Part shown: positions 32,410 through 41,502 of the stretch, piece by piece | How the letters are laid out: each line of letters starts with the position of its first letter | Numbering within the stretch: the first letter of the stretch is position 1 | NCBI RefSeq assembly: GCF_035975855.1 | Contig: NZ_CP109055.1 | Coordinates: forward strand, 8,494,001 to 8,558,000 | Direction of reading: 5' to 3' | DNA length: 64,000 bases | Origin: Streptomyces sp. NBC_01304 | GTDB lineage: Bacteria; Actinomycetota; Actinomycetes; Streptomycetales; Streptomycetaceae | Notes under the pieces: model-generated | What the model saw: the letters and a program-made list of their open reading frames with translations, nothing else | Database searches by the model: none | What the model was told of the DNA's origin: nothing | Made by a program: the position numbers and the translations under genes

Positions 32410-33365
32410 TTCTCTTCGTACGTTTCCGGATCGGGCCCGAGGGTGAGGCGCTGCTGCCCGAACTCCTCGCGCTGCTCGGCCAGTTCACGCCCGTCGTCGA
32501 GGCCGTGCCGCCCGACGGGGCGCTCGCCGATGTGCGGGGCGCCCTCAAGTACTTCGGGCGGGGTGCCGGTGAACTGGCCGCGCTCGTCCGGGTCAGGGCG
32601 CTCGCCCTGTACGGCGTGGACTGTGTGATCGGGGCCGGGCCGGGTCCGATGCTGGCCCGGATGGCGGCGCGGGACGCGGCGCCCGGGGTGACCCTCGTCG
32701 TGGACGACCCGGCGGACTACCTCGCCCGCAAACCCGTCGCCGCCCTCGACGGCGTCGGCCGCGCCACTGCCCGCACCCTGTGTGCGTACGGCCTCGACTC
32801 CATCGGCAAGCTCGGCGCCGCGCCGCTCGGCACCGTCCAGCGCATCCTCGGCGCGAAGGCCGGGCGTGAGCTGCACGAGCGGGCCCGTGGCATCGACCAC
32901 GTGCCGGTCGTACGCAATGCCGCATCCCGCTCGGTCGCCGCCGAACGCCCCTTCTCCCGCGACGAGTTGGACCAGGACCGGCACCGCCGTGCGCTGCTCT
33001 CCCTCACCGAGGAGCTGGGCGCCCGGATGCGCGGCGAGCAGCAGGTGTGCAAGACCCTGACCCTCACGGTGCGCTACGCCGACCGGTCCACCACGGTACG
33101 CAGCCGGGCCCTGCCCGAACCCACCGCGCACTCGGCGGCGCTCGCGGCGGCCGCGTACCGCATGTACGAGGCGCTCGGCCTGCAGCGCGCCCGGGTCAGG
33201 GCGCTCTCGCTGCGCGCGGAGGGGCTCGGGCCCGCCGAACTCGCCTCCCACCAGCTCACCTTCGACCCGGCGGACGACAAGGCCCGCCGGATCGAAGAGG
33301 TCGCGGACCGGGCGCGGGCCAAGTTCGGGCCCGGGGCCGTGGTGCCGGGAGCGTTGGCGGCGTAG
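32406..33365 (+). CDS. Y-family polymerase-like protein, ImuB-type, probably catalytically inactive
   Basis: 319-residue DinB/ImuB-related protein, about 50-100 residues shorter than active Y-family polymerases. The N-terminal strand reads MILFVRFRI where DinB has a D-x-D-x-FF motif, and the SxDEA block appears as PPDGALADV. The acidic triad for catalysis is therefore missing and the palm is shortened. The helix-hairpin-helix (ALDGVGRATARTLCAYGL) and little-finger regions are kept. SHQLTFD near the end resembles a beta-clamp-binding peptide. Its ATGA overlap with dnaE2 makes a two-gene mutasome cassette, in which ImuB-type proteins act as clamp adaptors. No imuA-like gene is adjacent. The adaptor role is inference. 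Confidence 0.82.
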   Translation: MILFVRFRIGPEGEALLPELLALLGQFTPVVEAVPPDGALADVRGALKYFGRGAGELAALVRVRALALYGVDCVIGAGPGPMLARMAARDAAPGVTLVVDDPADYLARKPVAALDGVGRATARTLCAYGLDSIGKLGAAPLGTVQRILGAKAGRELHERARGIDHVPVVRNAASRSVAAERPFSRDELDQDRHRRALLSLTEELGARMRGEQQVCKTLTLTVRYADRSTTVRSRALPEPTAHSAALAAAAYRMYEALGLQRARVRALSLRAEGLGPAELASHQLTFDPADDKARRIEEVADRARAKFGPGAVVPGALAA

Positions 33366-33400
33366 ACCTGTCCGACGGAGAGGCCCGCGGGCCGGAGCGG

Positions 33401-34231
33401 TCATACGTCGCGGCGGTCCACCACGAACACCGCGACCAGGCCCGCGACCAGCGGCCAGGCCGCGAACACGATCCACGCCTCGGTGACCGACGTCTGGTAC
33501 CGGCCCAGATCCCAGGTGCTGGTGGGGCCCTGGATCAGGGCGAACCACGCGGAGAGCGGCATGGCGTTGCCGATCTCCGCGACCCAGCGGTAGGTCTCGC
33601 CGCCGAACAGCGCGGGCAGGAGCAGCAGGGCGGCGACCACCGCGACGACCGTGCCCGTGGCGTGCCGGATCAGCGCGCCCAGCGCCATCCCGACGACGGC
33701 GCACACCGGAGCGAGCAGCGCGGAGCCCGCGACGGCCCGCAGCGAGCCGGGATCGCCGAGCGAGCGGCCGCCGTACTCGCCGAGGATCGACTGGGTCACG
33801 CCGAACGACGCCGCCGCGACGACCGTGCCGAGCACCAGCGTCACCACCGTCACGACCACGATCTTCGCCGCCACCACCGGGCGCCGGGCGGGCACGGCCG
33901 TGAACGTCGTACGGATGAGACCGCTGGTGTACTCCCCGAAGACGGAGATCGCGCCGACACTGCCCGCGATGAGCATCAGGATCTGGTAGGCAGGTTCGAC
34001 GAAGGCGGGACCCATCGGGTCGATGCGCATCCCCGGGTCCCTGGGGTTCACGGCCGGCTGGTTCGCCAGCAGATCCGCGTTGGACAGGGCCGAGTTGACG
34101 TTGATCCCGATGACGACCAGGGCGCCCACGAACAGGACCCAGTACGTCGACCGCAGCGACCACAACTTGATCCACTCGGCGGCCAGCAGATCACGGAAAC
34201 GGGCCCGGGGTTCCTGGGCAAGGGCGCTCAT
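33401..34231 (-). CDS. ABC-2 type transporter permease
   Basis: 276-residue membrane protein with about six helices. The N-terminal LLAAEWIKLWSLRSTYW is a typical actinobacterial ABC-2 permease opening. The periplasmic loop between helices 1 and 2 contains NPRDPGMRIDPMG. The GEYTSGLIRTTFTAVPARRPVVAAK coupling region follows helix 2, written here as two overlapping blocks of the same segment. Its start overlaps the stop of the upstream ATPase gene (ATGA). Together they form a minimal exporter, with the divergent two-component pair next door as likely regulator. The exported substrate is unknown; such pairs often serve antibiotic or peptide export. Confidence 0.88.
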   Translation of the reverse strand: MSALAQEPRARFRDLLAAEWIKLWSLRSTYWVLFVGALVVIGINVNSALSNADLLANQPAVNPRDPGMRIDPMGPAFVEPAYQILMLIAGSVGAISVFGEYTSGLIRTTFTAVPARRPVVAAKIVVVTVVTLVLGTVVAAASFGVTQSILGEYGGRSLGDPGSLRAVAGSALLAPVCAVVGMALGALIRHATGTVVAVVAALLLLPALFGGETYRWVAEIGNAMPLSAWFALIQGPTSTWDLGRYQTSVTEAWIVFAAWPLVAGLVAVFVVDRRDV

Positions 34232-35139
34232 CGGGCATCTCCTGCGAGGTATTCGACGCTGTCGGCGGTGAGTTCCAGGAAGGCCTCTTCGAGCGAGGCG
34301 GTCCTGGGGCTGAGTTCATGCAGCAACACCCGGTGGGCGAAGGCGAGTTCACCGATGCGCGCCGCACTGAGCCCGGTCACCGCGCACAGCTCCGGGCCGG
34401 CCGGCTGCACCGAGGCACCCTCGGCCGTCAGCACGCCGGTGAGCTCCGCGAGGTCGGGCGTGCGGACGGCGACACTGAGGCGGGTGCCGCGCGCGGCGAA
34501 CTCTGTCAGGCTCTCCGCCGCGATCAACTCACCACGCCCCACGACGATCAGCTCGTCGGCGGTGTTCTCCATCTCGCTCATCTGATGGCTGGACACGAAC
34601 ACCGTCCGCCCCTCGTCCGCGAGCCGCCTCAGCAGTGCGCGCACCCACAGCACGCCCTCCACGTCCAGGCCGTTCAGCGGCTCGTCGAAGAGCAGCACCG
34701 GAGGGTCGCCGAGCAGTGCGGTCGCGATGCCGAGGCGCTGCTTCATGCCGAGCGAGAAGCCGCCGACGCGGCGCCTCGCCACCTGGGCGAGACCCACCTC
34801 CTCAAGGACCTCGTCCGCCCGGCCGCGCGGGATGCCGTTGCTGCGGGCCAGCGCCGCCAGGTGGGCGCGGGCGGTGCGGCCGCCGTGCACGTCATGGGCG
34901 TCGAGCAGCGCCCCGACCCGGCGCAGGCCCCGGGGGAGGTCGCGGAAGGGGTGGCCGTCGATCGTGATGGTGCCGCTCGTGGGCCGGTTCAGGCCGAGCA
35001 GCATCCGCAGCGTCGTGGTCTTGCCCGCGCCGTTCGGGCCGAGGAATCCGGTGACGCGACCGGGGCGCACGGTAAAGGTCAGGGCGTTCACGGCAGTCGT
35101 GTCGCCGTAGCGTTTGGTGAGGTCGTTGGCTTCAATCAC
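34228..35139 (-). CDS. ABC-2 exporter ATP-binding protein
   Basis: 303-residue ATPase. Walker A is GPNGAGKTTT, the signature is FSLGMKQRLGIA, Walker B is VLLFDEPLNGLD, and the switch His is in FVSSHQMSE. The FSLGM signature is common in bacteriocin/antibiotic-type exporters (BcrA/DrrA-like). The C-terminal domain of about 90 residues resembles DrrA-type extensions. GTG 35139 (IEANDLTKRYGDTTAV) is preferred because relatives begin there, but no strong ribosome-binding site was found. An upstream frame start at 35208 would add a Pro-rich 23-residue extension. It is transcribed divergently from the histidine kinase at 35272. Confidence 0.88.
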   Translation of the reverse strand: MIEANDLTKRYGDTTAVNALTFTVRPGRVTGFLGPNGAGKTTTLRMLLGLNRPTSGTITIDGHPFRDLPRGLRRVGALLDAHDVHGGRTARAHLAALARSNGIPRGRADEVLEEVGLAQVARRRVGGFSLGMKQRLGIATALLGDPPVLLFDEPLNGLDVEGVLWVRALLRRLADEGRTVFVSSHQMSEMENTADELIVVGRGELIAAESLTEFAARGTRLSVAVRTPDLAELTGVLTAEGASVQPAGPELCAVTGLSAARIGELAFAHRVLLHELSPRTASLEEAFLELTADSVEYLAGDAR

Positions 35140-35271
35140 GGCTCTACGCTGCCGGGGCACGGGTGGCCGCGGCATCGGGCCGGCGATCACATTCGGGGGC
35201 GCGGCCATAGCCCGGGGGCGTACGCCCGTGGGCCGATGTCAGGGGGCGGGGCCGGAAATAGGATCACCGTC

Positions 35272-36525
35272 ATGAACGCCCCGCCCGCCGCGCCGCGGCC
35301 CCCGCTGTGGCCCCCGCGCTTCTCGGGACCCACGCGCTTCTCGAGACCCGCCACCGGGGAGCTCCTGGCCTGGTGCGGGGCGCTCGCCTACCCCTTCGCG
35401 CTGTACTTCGCCGCGCTGAGCGAGCAGCAGGAGCTGACCGGGATCCGGCTCGTCCCGGCGGCCCTGACCGCGGTGCTGCCGTTCGCGCTCCTGCGGTACC
35501 GGCCGCTGCCGGCCCTGGTGCTGATGCTGGCCGGTTCGTTCGCCGTGGTGACCCTGGTGACCGAACCGGAGGCTCCTTGGCCGGCCCGAGGGCAGGGCCA
35601 GGGCTGGCAGATCGGGTATCTGCAGGCCGTGGTGGTCGACATCGCCGTCGGCTGGATCGCGGCGACCCGGCCCCGGCGTACCGCCGTCACCGCCGGAGTC
35701 ATGGCGCTCGTGGTGCAGATCCTCTCCACCGCTTACTACCGCTCCGGCTCCGACGTCTTCGCCTCCACCGCGCTCTCCCTCGTCCTGGCCCTCGCCACCG
35801 CCTGGCTGATCGGCTTCTCGGTGTACGAGCGCAGCCGGCACGCCGAGACGCTGCGGGCGCAGGCCGCGCTCCAGGCCGTCACCGCCGAACGGCTGCGGAT
35901 CGCCCGGGAGTTGCACGACATGGTCGCGCACAGCATCGGGGTCATCGCCATCCAGGCCGGGGTCGGCAGCCGCGTCATCGAGACCCAGCCCGCCGAGGCG
36001 CGGAACGCGCTGTCCGCCATCGAGACCACCAGCCGCGAGACCCTTGCGGGGCTGCGCCGGATGCTGGTCGCCCTCCGGCAGTCGGACGAGGGCAAGGGGG
36101 CGGCCCCGGTCGCCCCGGCACCGGGACTTGCCGACGTGGACCGGCTGGCCGAGACGGTGCGGGACGCCGGGGTGCGGGTCGATGTGGAGTGGCGGGGGGA
36201 GCGGCGGGCGCTGCCCGCGGAGGTCGAGCTGTCCGCGTTCCGGATCATCCAGGAGGCGGTGACCAATGTGGTGCGGCATGCGGGGGTGACGGGCTGCAGG
36301 GTGGTGGTCGAGTATCCGGGGGATGCCGGTCCGGCGCAGGAGGAAGCCTTGTCCATCGAGATCGTCGACGACGGGACGGGGCCGGTGCTGCCCGGTGCCG
36401 GATACGGGATCATCGGGATGCGCGAGCGCGCCGGGCTCCTGGGCGGTGCCCTGACCGCGGGCCCCCGCCCGGAGGGCGGCTTCCGGGTGGCGGCCCGGCT
36501 TCCCGTGCCGGAGGAGACCCGATGA
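35272..36525 (+). CDS. Histidine kinase, NarL/DesK type
   Basis: 417-residue sensor kinase with a Pro-rich N-terminus, four or five membrane helices (about 30-180) and little extracytoplasmic sequence, so it probably senses within or near the membrane. The HisKA_3 motif is RIARELHDMVAHSIGVIAIQ with phospho-acceptor His215. A HATPase domain follows, with the N-box in FRIIQEAVTNVVRHAG and the G-box GYGIIGMRERAGLLGG. The ATG at 35272 is chosen; a longer start at 35236 is possible. It overlaps the response-regulator start by four bases. It is divergent from an ABC-2 exporter, a typical target of such systems. Confidence 0.92.
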   Translation: MNAPPAAPRPPLWPPRFSGPTRFSRPATGELLAWCGALAYPFALYFAALSEQQELTGIRLVPAALTAVLPFALLRYRPLPALVLMLAGSFAVVTLVTEPEAPWPARGQGQGWQIGYLQAVVVDIAVGWIAATRPRRTAVTAGVMALVVQILSTAYYRSGSDVFASTALSLVLALATAWLIGFSVYERSRHAETLRAQAALQAVTAERLRIARELHDMVAHSIGVIAIQAGVGSRVIETQPAEARNALSAIETTSRETLAGLRRMLVALRQSDEGKGAAPVAPAPGLADVDRLAETVRDAGVRVDVEWRGERRALPAEVELSAFRIIQEAVTNVVRHAGVTGCRVVVEYPGDAGPAQEEALSIEIVDDGTGPVLPGAGYGIIGMRERAGLLGGALTAGPRPEGGFRVAARLPVPEETR

Positions 36526-37196
36526 GCGAACGACCCGAGCGCCCCGTCGACGTGGTCCTGGTCGACGACCAGCCCCTGGTCCGCGCCGGGCTGCGCGTGC
36601 TCATCGCCGATCATCCCGATCTGAGGATCGTGGGCGAGGCCGGCAGTGGGGCGGAAGCCGTTCGGCTCGTGCGTGAACTCGCCCCCGATGTCGCGGTGAT
36701 GGACATCCGCATGCCCGGCATGGACGGCATCGAGGCGACCCGGCTCATCACCGAGGGGGCCGGCCCGACGCGGGTGCTCGTGCTCACCACGTTCGACGAC
36801 GACGATTACGTGTACGGCGCGCTGCGCGCCGGGGCCAGCGGATTCCTCGTCAAGGACATGGCCATGGACGACATCCTGGGCGCGATCCGGGTGGTCGCCG
36901 CGGGCGACGGCCTGATCGCGCCGAGCGTCACCCGCCGGCTCATCGCGGAGTTCGCGGGCCGCCCCGAGCCCGGTCCCGCGCCCCGGCCCGTCGCGGGCGT
37001 CACCGCACGGGAGCGCGAGGTCCTCACCCTCGTCGGGCGGGGCCTCGCCAACGCGGAGATCGCCGCCGAGCTGTGCATCAGCGTGGCCACCGCCAAGGCC
37101 CATGTGGCGCGGCTCTTCACCAAGCTGGACGCCCGGGACCGCGTACAACTGGTCATCATCGCCTACGAGTTGGGCCTCGTGACGCCGTCGAAGTGA
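36522..37196 (+). CDS. Response regulator, NarL/LuxR type
   Basis: 224-residue DNA-binding regulator, partner of the kinase immediately upstream. The receiver domain has the phospho-acceptor Asp61 (VMDIRMPGMDGIEA) and the switch residues in LTTFDDDDYVYGAL and FLVKDM. The C-terminal LuxR helix-turn-helix is GVTAREREVLTLVGRGLANAE with IAAELCISVATAKAHVARLF. GGAGGA lies just upstream of the ATG, inside the end of the kinase gene. It probably controls the divergent ABC-2 exporter genes; I see no clear inverted-repeat operator in the 130-base gap between them. Confidence 0.94.
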   Translation: MSERPERPVDVVLVDDQPLVRAGLRVLIADHPDLRIVGEAGSGAEAVRLVRELAPDVAVMDIRMPGMDGIEATRLITEGAGPTRVLVLTTFDDDDYVYGALRAGASGFLVKDMAMDDILGAIRVVAAGDGLIAPSVTRRLIAEFAGRPEPGPAPRPVAGVTAREREVLTLVGRGLANAEIAAELCISVATAKAHVARLFTKLDARDRVQLVIIAYELGLVTPSK

Positions 37197-37197
37197 G

Positions 37198-37638
37198 TCA
37201 TGGCGTACGCAGCAGCCCGCGCAGGGCCAGGCCGAAGACGACCCGGCCCGCGACCGCGGTCACCGGGTCGGCGAGGCGCGGGAGCTTCGCGATGCGCAGG
37301 TCCTCGCGCCACTCCACGTACGACCCCGCACCCCGGGGACGTACGGAAATCTCGGCCCAACCCGTCAGCGCCGAACCGGTCTTGACCAGCCGGCAGTGAC
37401 CGGAGGCGGACCCCGGCCCGGGCGGCTCCCAGACCGTGACCTCCATCGGGTCGTCGAAGCCGAACCGGCCCAGTGCCGTGCGGGCCACGAAGCGGGTGCC
37501 CACGCGGGCCGGCGGATCGGTCAGTACGACCGTCTGCGTCAGCGGGACCCGAGCGGCGTGCAGGGGCCAGTCGGTGACCCGTAGCCAGGCCTCCTGGACG
37601 GACAGTCGGGTGCTGCGGGACACACGGAATGCGGACAC
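37198..37638 (-). CDS. SRPBCC (polyketide cyclase/START-like) family protein
   Basis: 146-residue protein with the helix-grip layout. An N-terminal strand FRVSRSTRLSVQEAWLRVTDWPLHAARVP lies in the region 4-32, followed by VGTRFVARTALGRFGFDDPMEV. The C-terminal helix contains AGRVVFGLALRGLLR. Such proteins bind hydrophobic ligands in a central cavity; the ligand here is unknown. The GTG at 37638 is chosen because relatives begin just before this point; an ATG at 37743 would add a non-conserved leader. The gene converges with the response regulator with a single base between stops. There is no clear ribosome-binding site, so the start is uncertain. Confidence 0.78.
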   Translation of the reverse strand: MSAFRVSRSTRLSVQEAWLRVTDWPLHAARVPLTQTVVLTDPPARVGTRFVARTALGRFGFDDPMEVTVWEPPGPGSASGHCRLVKTGSALTGWAEISVRPRGAGSYVEWREDLRIAKLPRLADPVTAVAGRVVFGLALRGLLRTP

Positions 37639-37851
37639 CCCGTGAGCGTACGACCGCGCCACCGCTCCCGAGGTGAAGGGGAGGAGCGGCGGCGCGGTCG
37701 TGGTGTACGGCATCCGGTGGTTCCCATGTCCCGTGGGGACCACCGGAGTCTGGGTGCCGTACAGGTCTATCTGTATCTACCGGTATCTACCGGTGCCGAT
37801 CTGGCGGCAGCGAGAGCTGCGGCTGCGGATCAGCCTGGCGACACGTGCCGT

Positions 37852-38856
37852 TCAGCGGCTGTGCCGGCCACCGGCGACCGCGCGGCGGCGGACCGAGCCG
37901 AACATGGCCGCGGCGCCGATCGCGAGGGCGGCGGCGCCACCGATCGCGATGTACGGGGTGTTGCTGTCGCCACCGGTCTCGGCGAGGTCCTCGCCCGCGG
38001 CGGCGGGCTTGCCGGCGGCGCCGTTCACCTCGGGGGCGTTGTCCTCGGGCGCGGCGGCGGAGGCGTCGGCGCCCGTGTCGGCGTTGTTGTCGCCGTGGCC
38101 GTGGTGCTCGACGGAGGAGTTGCCCTCGCCGTCCTTGATCTGCTCCTCGCTGGGCGCGGAGGCCTCGGGCGCCGGGGTGGTCTCCTCGTCCGAGGTCGAA
38201 CCGCCGCCCGCGGATCCGCCGTTGTCCGCGCCGAAGACGACGTCGGAGCAGGTGTAGAAGGCCTCCGGGGAGTCCGAGCGCTGCCAGATCGAGTAGATCA
38301 GGTGGCGGCCCTTCTTGGCCGGGATCTTGCCGTCGAAGACGTAGTCACCGTTCTCCATCTTCGGGTCGGTGACGTTCGCGAAGGGCTTCGACTCCAGGTC
38401 CGACCACTTGAGCGGCTTGCTCGGGTCGTAGCTGTCCTTGGTGATGTACAGCTCGAAGGAACCCTTGTGCGGGGCGGTGCCCTTGTAGCGGAAGGTGTGG
38501 CTGCCGGACGCCAGCTTGGAGGACGGCCAGTCGGCGCGCGGCAGGTCGAGGCCCTTGTACTTGTCGTTGCCGGCGGAGCAGAGCTTGCCGTCGGGGATGA
38601 TCTCCTTCGACTTGCCCGCGGCGTTGGCGATGTTCACGCCGTTCCAGTCGTAGAAGGCCTGCACGCCGGAGGCGGCGACCGCGGCCTTGCAGGCGGCCGA
38701 GTCGGGGGACTCCGGGCCCTCCGCGTAGCAGGCGGAGACACGGCTCACCGGGTCCGTCATCGAGCCGTGCGCGGAGGCCGGGGATATGGCCAGCGCGGTG
38801 AGGGCGAGCGGGGCGATACCGACGGTGGCGACGGTCGCGATGCGGCGAGCAGTCAT
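37852..38856 (-). CDS. lpmP: Cell-wall-anchored AA10 lytic polysaccharide monooxygenase
   Basis: 334-residue secreted copper enzyme. Signal peptide cleavage after ASA would expose His30 (HGSMTDPVSR), the N-terminal ligand of the copper His-brace. The second His is probably in TAPHKGSF, and the axial aromatic lies in SPEAFYTCSDVVF. The catalytic domain (30-200) is followed by a Ser/Glu/Asp-rich linker of about 80 residues. LAETG at about 291-295, a membrane helix and an Arg-rich tail complete it: a sortase E-type wall anchor. From memory, S. coelicolor LpmP is a wall-anchored LPMO with this layout in an equivalent neighbourhood, so the symbol is by analogy. Substrates could be chitin, cellulose-like glycans at hyphal tips or peptidoglycan. 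Confidence 0.9.
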   Translation of the reverse strand: MTARRIATVATVGIAPLALTALAISPASAHGSMTDPVSRVSACYAEGPESPDSAACKAAVAASGVQAFYDWNGVNIANAAGKSKEIIPDGKLCSAGNDKYKGLDLPRADWPSSKLASGSHTFRYKGTAPHKGSFELYITKDSYDPSKPLKWSDLESKPFANVTDPKMENGDYVFDGKIPAKKGRHLIYSIWQRSDSPEAFYTCSDVVFGADNGGSAGGGSTSDEETTPAPEASAPSEEQIKDGEGNSSVEHHGHGDNNADTGADASAAAPEDNAPEVNGAAGKPAAAGEDLAETGGDSNTPYIAIGGAAALAIGAAAMFGSVRRRAVAGGRHSR

Positions 38857-39017
38857 GGGGGATCTCCTTGAACACGGTGCATAACTGGGGGATACGAGAC
38901 GGGTACGAACCTGCGGTGCTGCCCCCCGATGAAGCGCGGCACCGACGGTTCGAACCCGTCCCGGCGATCAGAAAACTAGCCCCTCGAAACCGTGGAATCG
39001 CCTGCTGAGGCGGGGTG

Positions 39018-39052
39018 GAGCCGATCCTTAGGCTCCCTTTAAGGATCGGCTC
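39018..39052. terminator. Perfect hairpin between the LPMO gene and the CitB-type regulator
   Basis: Thirteen-bp perfect stem (GAGCCGATCCTTA / TAAGGATCGGCTC) with a 9-base loop. It lies 65 bases past the stop of the minus-strand response regulator and about 160 bases before the LPMO start. Most likely the regulator's terminator; an operator role for the LPMO gene is possible. Confidence 0.7.
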
Positions 39053-39116
39053 AGAGATGATTAAGAGCGCGCCCCGAATGTCGGATTCCGGAAGTGGCGA
39101 TCTTTCAGCCGGTGCT

Positions 39117-39803
39117 TCAGCCGACCCACCGATAACGCCGCTCCGGCCGCCCCGTACCCCCGTACCTGAGCGTGACCTCGACCCGTCCGGTGTCCGCGAA
39201 GAACTCCAGGTACCGGCGCGCGCTCACCCGTGACAGCGCCCCCGCCTCGGCGCACTCGGTGGCGGACAGGCCGCCCGGATGGGTCCGCAGCACCCGCTCG
39301 ACCAGCTCCCCGGTGTGCGCCGCGAGCCCCTTGGGCAGTTCGCGCGACCCCGGCGGCCGGGTCCCGAAGATCTGGTCGACGTCCTCCTGCCGGGCCTCGT
39401 CGAGGGAGTCGAGCCGGCTGCGCAGAGCCGCCACGTGCCTCAACTGCTCCTGCAGGGCCGCCTGGTTGAAGGGCTTGATCAGATAGTGCAGCGCCCCGGC
39501 CCGCAGCGCCGAGCGCACCACCTCCGCCTCCCGGGCAGCCGTGATGAACAGGGCGTCCACCGGGGTCCGCCCCGGATCGCGCTCCTCGGCCGCGCGCAGC
39601 TCCCGCAGCACGCTGATGCCGTCCATGTCCGGCATATACACATCGAGCAGGGCGATGTCGGGCCGCAACTGCTCCGCCGCACGCAGCGCCTCGGCGCCGC
39701 TGTGCGCGACCCCGACCACCGAGAACCCCTCCAGGGCGGCCACGTACCGGCTGTGCAGCTTCGCCACCATGAAGTCGTCGTCCACGACCAGCACCTTCGT
39801 CAC
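39117..39803 (-). CDS. CitB/DctR-type response regulator without an adjacent kinase
   Basis: 228-residue regulator of the citrate/malate two-component family. The receiver domain carries Asp54 (ALLDVYMPDMDG), the switch Thr region ALFITAAREAE, and Lys in YLIKPFN. The C-terminal domain (LSATECAEAGALSRVSARRY plus the wing) is the IclR-like winged helix of this family, ending in LRYGGTGRPERRYRWVG. It is transcribed divergently from tctCBA, so it is the probable activator of that transporter. Members of this family normally sit next to a CitA/DcuS-like kinase, but none is encoded nearby: the next minus-strand gene is the LPMO and the plus strand holds only transport genes. Confidence 0.92.
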   Translation of the reverse strand: MTKVLVVDDDFMVAKLHSRYVAALEGFSVVGVAHSGAEALRAAEQLRPDIALLDVYMPDMDGISVLRELRAAEERDPGRTPVDALFITAAREAEVVRSALRAGALHYLIKPFNQAALQEQLRHVAALRSRLDSLDEARQEDVDQIFGTRPPGSRELPKGLAAHTGELVERVLRTHPGGLSATECAEAGALSRVSARRYLEFFADTGRVEVTLRYGGTGRPERRYRWVG

Positions 39804-39821
39804 CGCGTCAGGCTAAGTACG

Positions 39822-39886
39822 CGACCACAACGACCACAACGTCCGTTGCTTGCGGAAGAGAGACAGCTTGTTAACGCGCAGGCAAC
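39822..39886. promoter_or_regulatory. Repeats in the divergent regulator-tctC promoter region
   Basis: Two perfect adjacent direct repeats of CGACCACAA (39822-39839). They are followed by an inverted repeat GTTGCTTGCG (39845-39854) / CGCAGGCAAC (39877-39886) with one mismatch. All lie in the 160-base gap between the regulator and tctC, where the regulator's binding sites are expected. Binding is inferred. Confidence 0.5.
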
Positions 39887-39963
39887 ATGTGGGCCACCTC
39901 ACAGCTCTCCCCCACGAGCTCCTTCTCCCACGTTCTTCTACGTTCCGACAGGTGGTGGCACCC

Positions 39964-40943
<980 letters not shown>

Positions 40944-40947
<4 letters not shown>

Positions 40948-41501
40948 GCACCGAAGGAGAAGGGGCCGTGAGCGCCACCACCGAATCCCCGCAGGACGAC
41001 CGACCCCGCAAGTCGTGGTTGCGCGAGCACTCCGAACTCGGCGTCTGCGTCATGCTGTTGGCGCTCGGCGCACTCGTCCTCACCGACGCGCTCACCATGG
41101 ACGTCGACATCTCCCAGCGCGGCCCCATCGGCCCCAAGACCGTCCCGGTCGTGGTCGGCATCGGGCTGCTCGTCATCGCCCTGCTGCTCGCGGTCGACGT
41201 GCTGCGCGGCGGCCGCGGCGAGGCCGAGGGCGGCGAGGACATCGACCTCGCCGAACCCGCCGACTGGCGCACGGTGTTGCTGCTCGCCGGAGTCTTCCTG
41301 GGCGCCGCCGTCCTCATCGAACCGGTCGGCTTCCCCGTCGCGGGCGCCCTGCTCTTCTGGGGCGCGGCCTTCGCCCTCGGCAGTCGCCGCCCCGACCGCG
41401 ACCCGCTGATCGCCGCCGTCCTCTCGGTCGCGACGTACGCCCTCTTCAACAATCTGCTCGGGGTCCCGCTGCCCGGCGGCCCCCTGATGGGAGTGCTGTG
41501 A
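40944..41501 (+). CDS. tctB: Tripartite tricarboxylate transporter small membrane subunit
   Basis: 185-residue TctB-type protein with four hydrophobic helices after a hydrophilic N-terminus of about 30 residues. Typical segments are [35 protein letters not shown] and [20 protein letters not shown]. The GTG at 40944 overlaps the tctC stop (GTGA) and has AAGGAG upstream. A second GTG at 40968 also has a good ribosome-binding site, so the start is ambiguous by eight codons. The subunit is poorly conserved in the family and needed for transport. Confidence 0.88.
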
Positions 41502-41502
41502 C

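Noticed and set aside
33401..37196. Antibiotic biosynthesis cluster around the ABC-2 exporter and two-component pair
   Set aside because: No biosynthetic enzymes (PKS, NRPS, lanthipeptide, terpene) are near; the neighbours are DNA polymerase and cyclase-like genes.
37774..37793. TATCTACCGG direct repeat as a regulatory element
   Set aside because: A single 10-base duplication in a short gap between genes, with no partner or promoter context.
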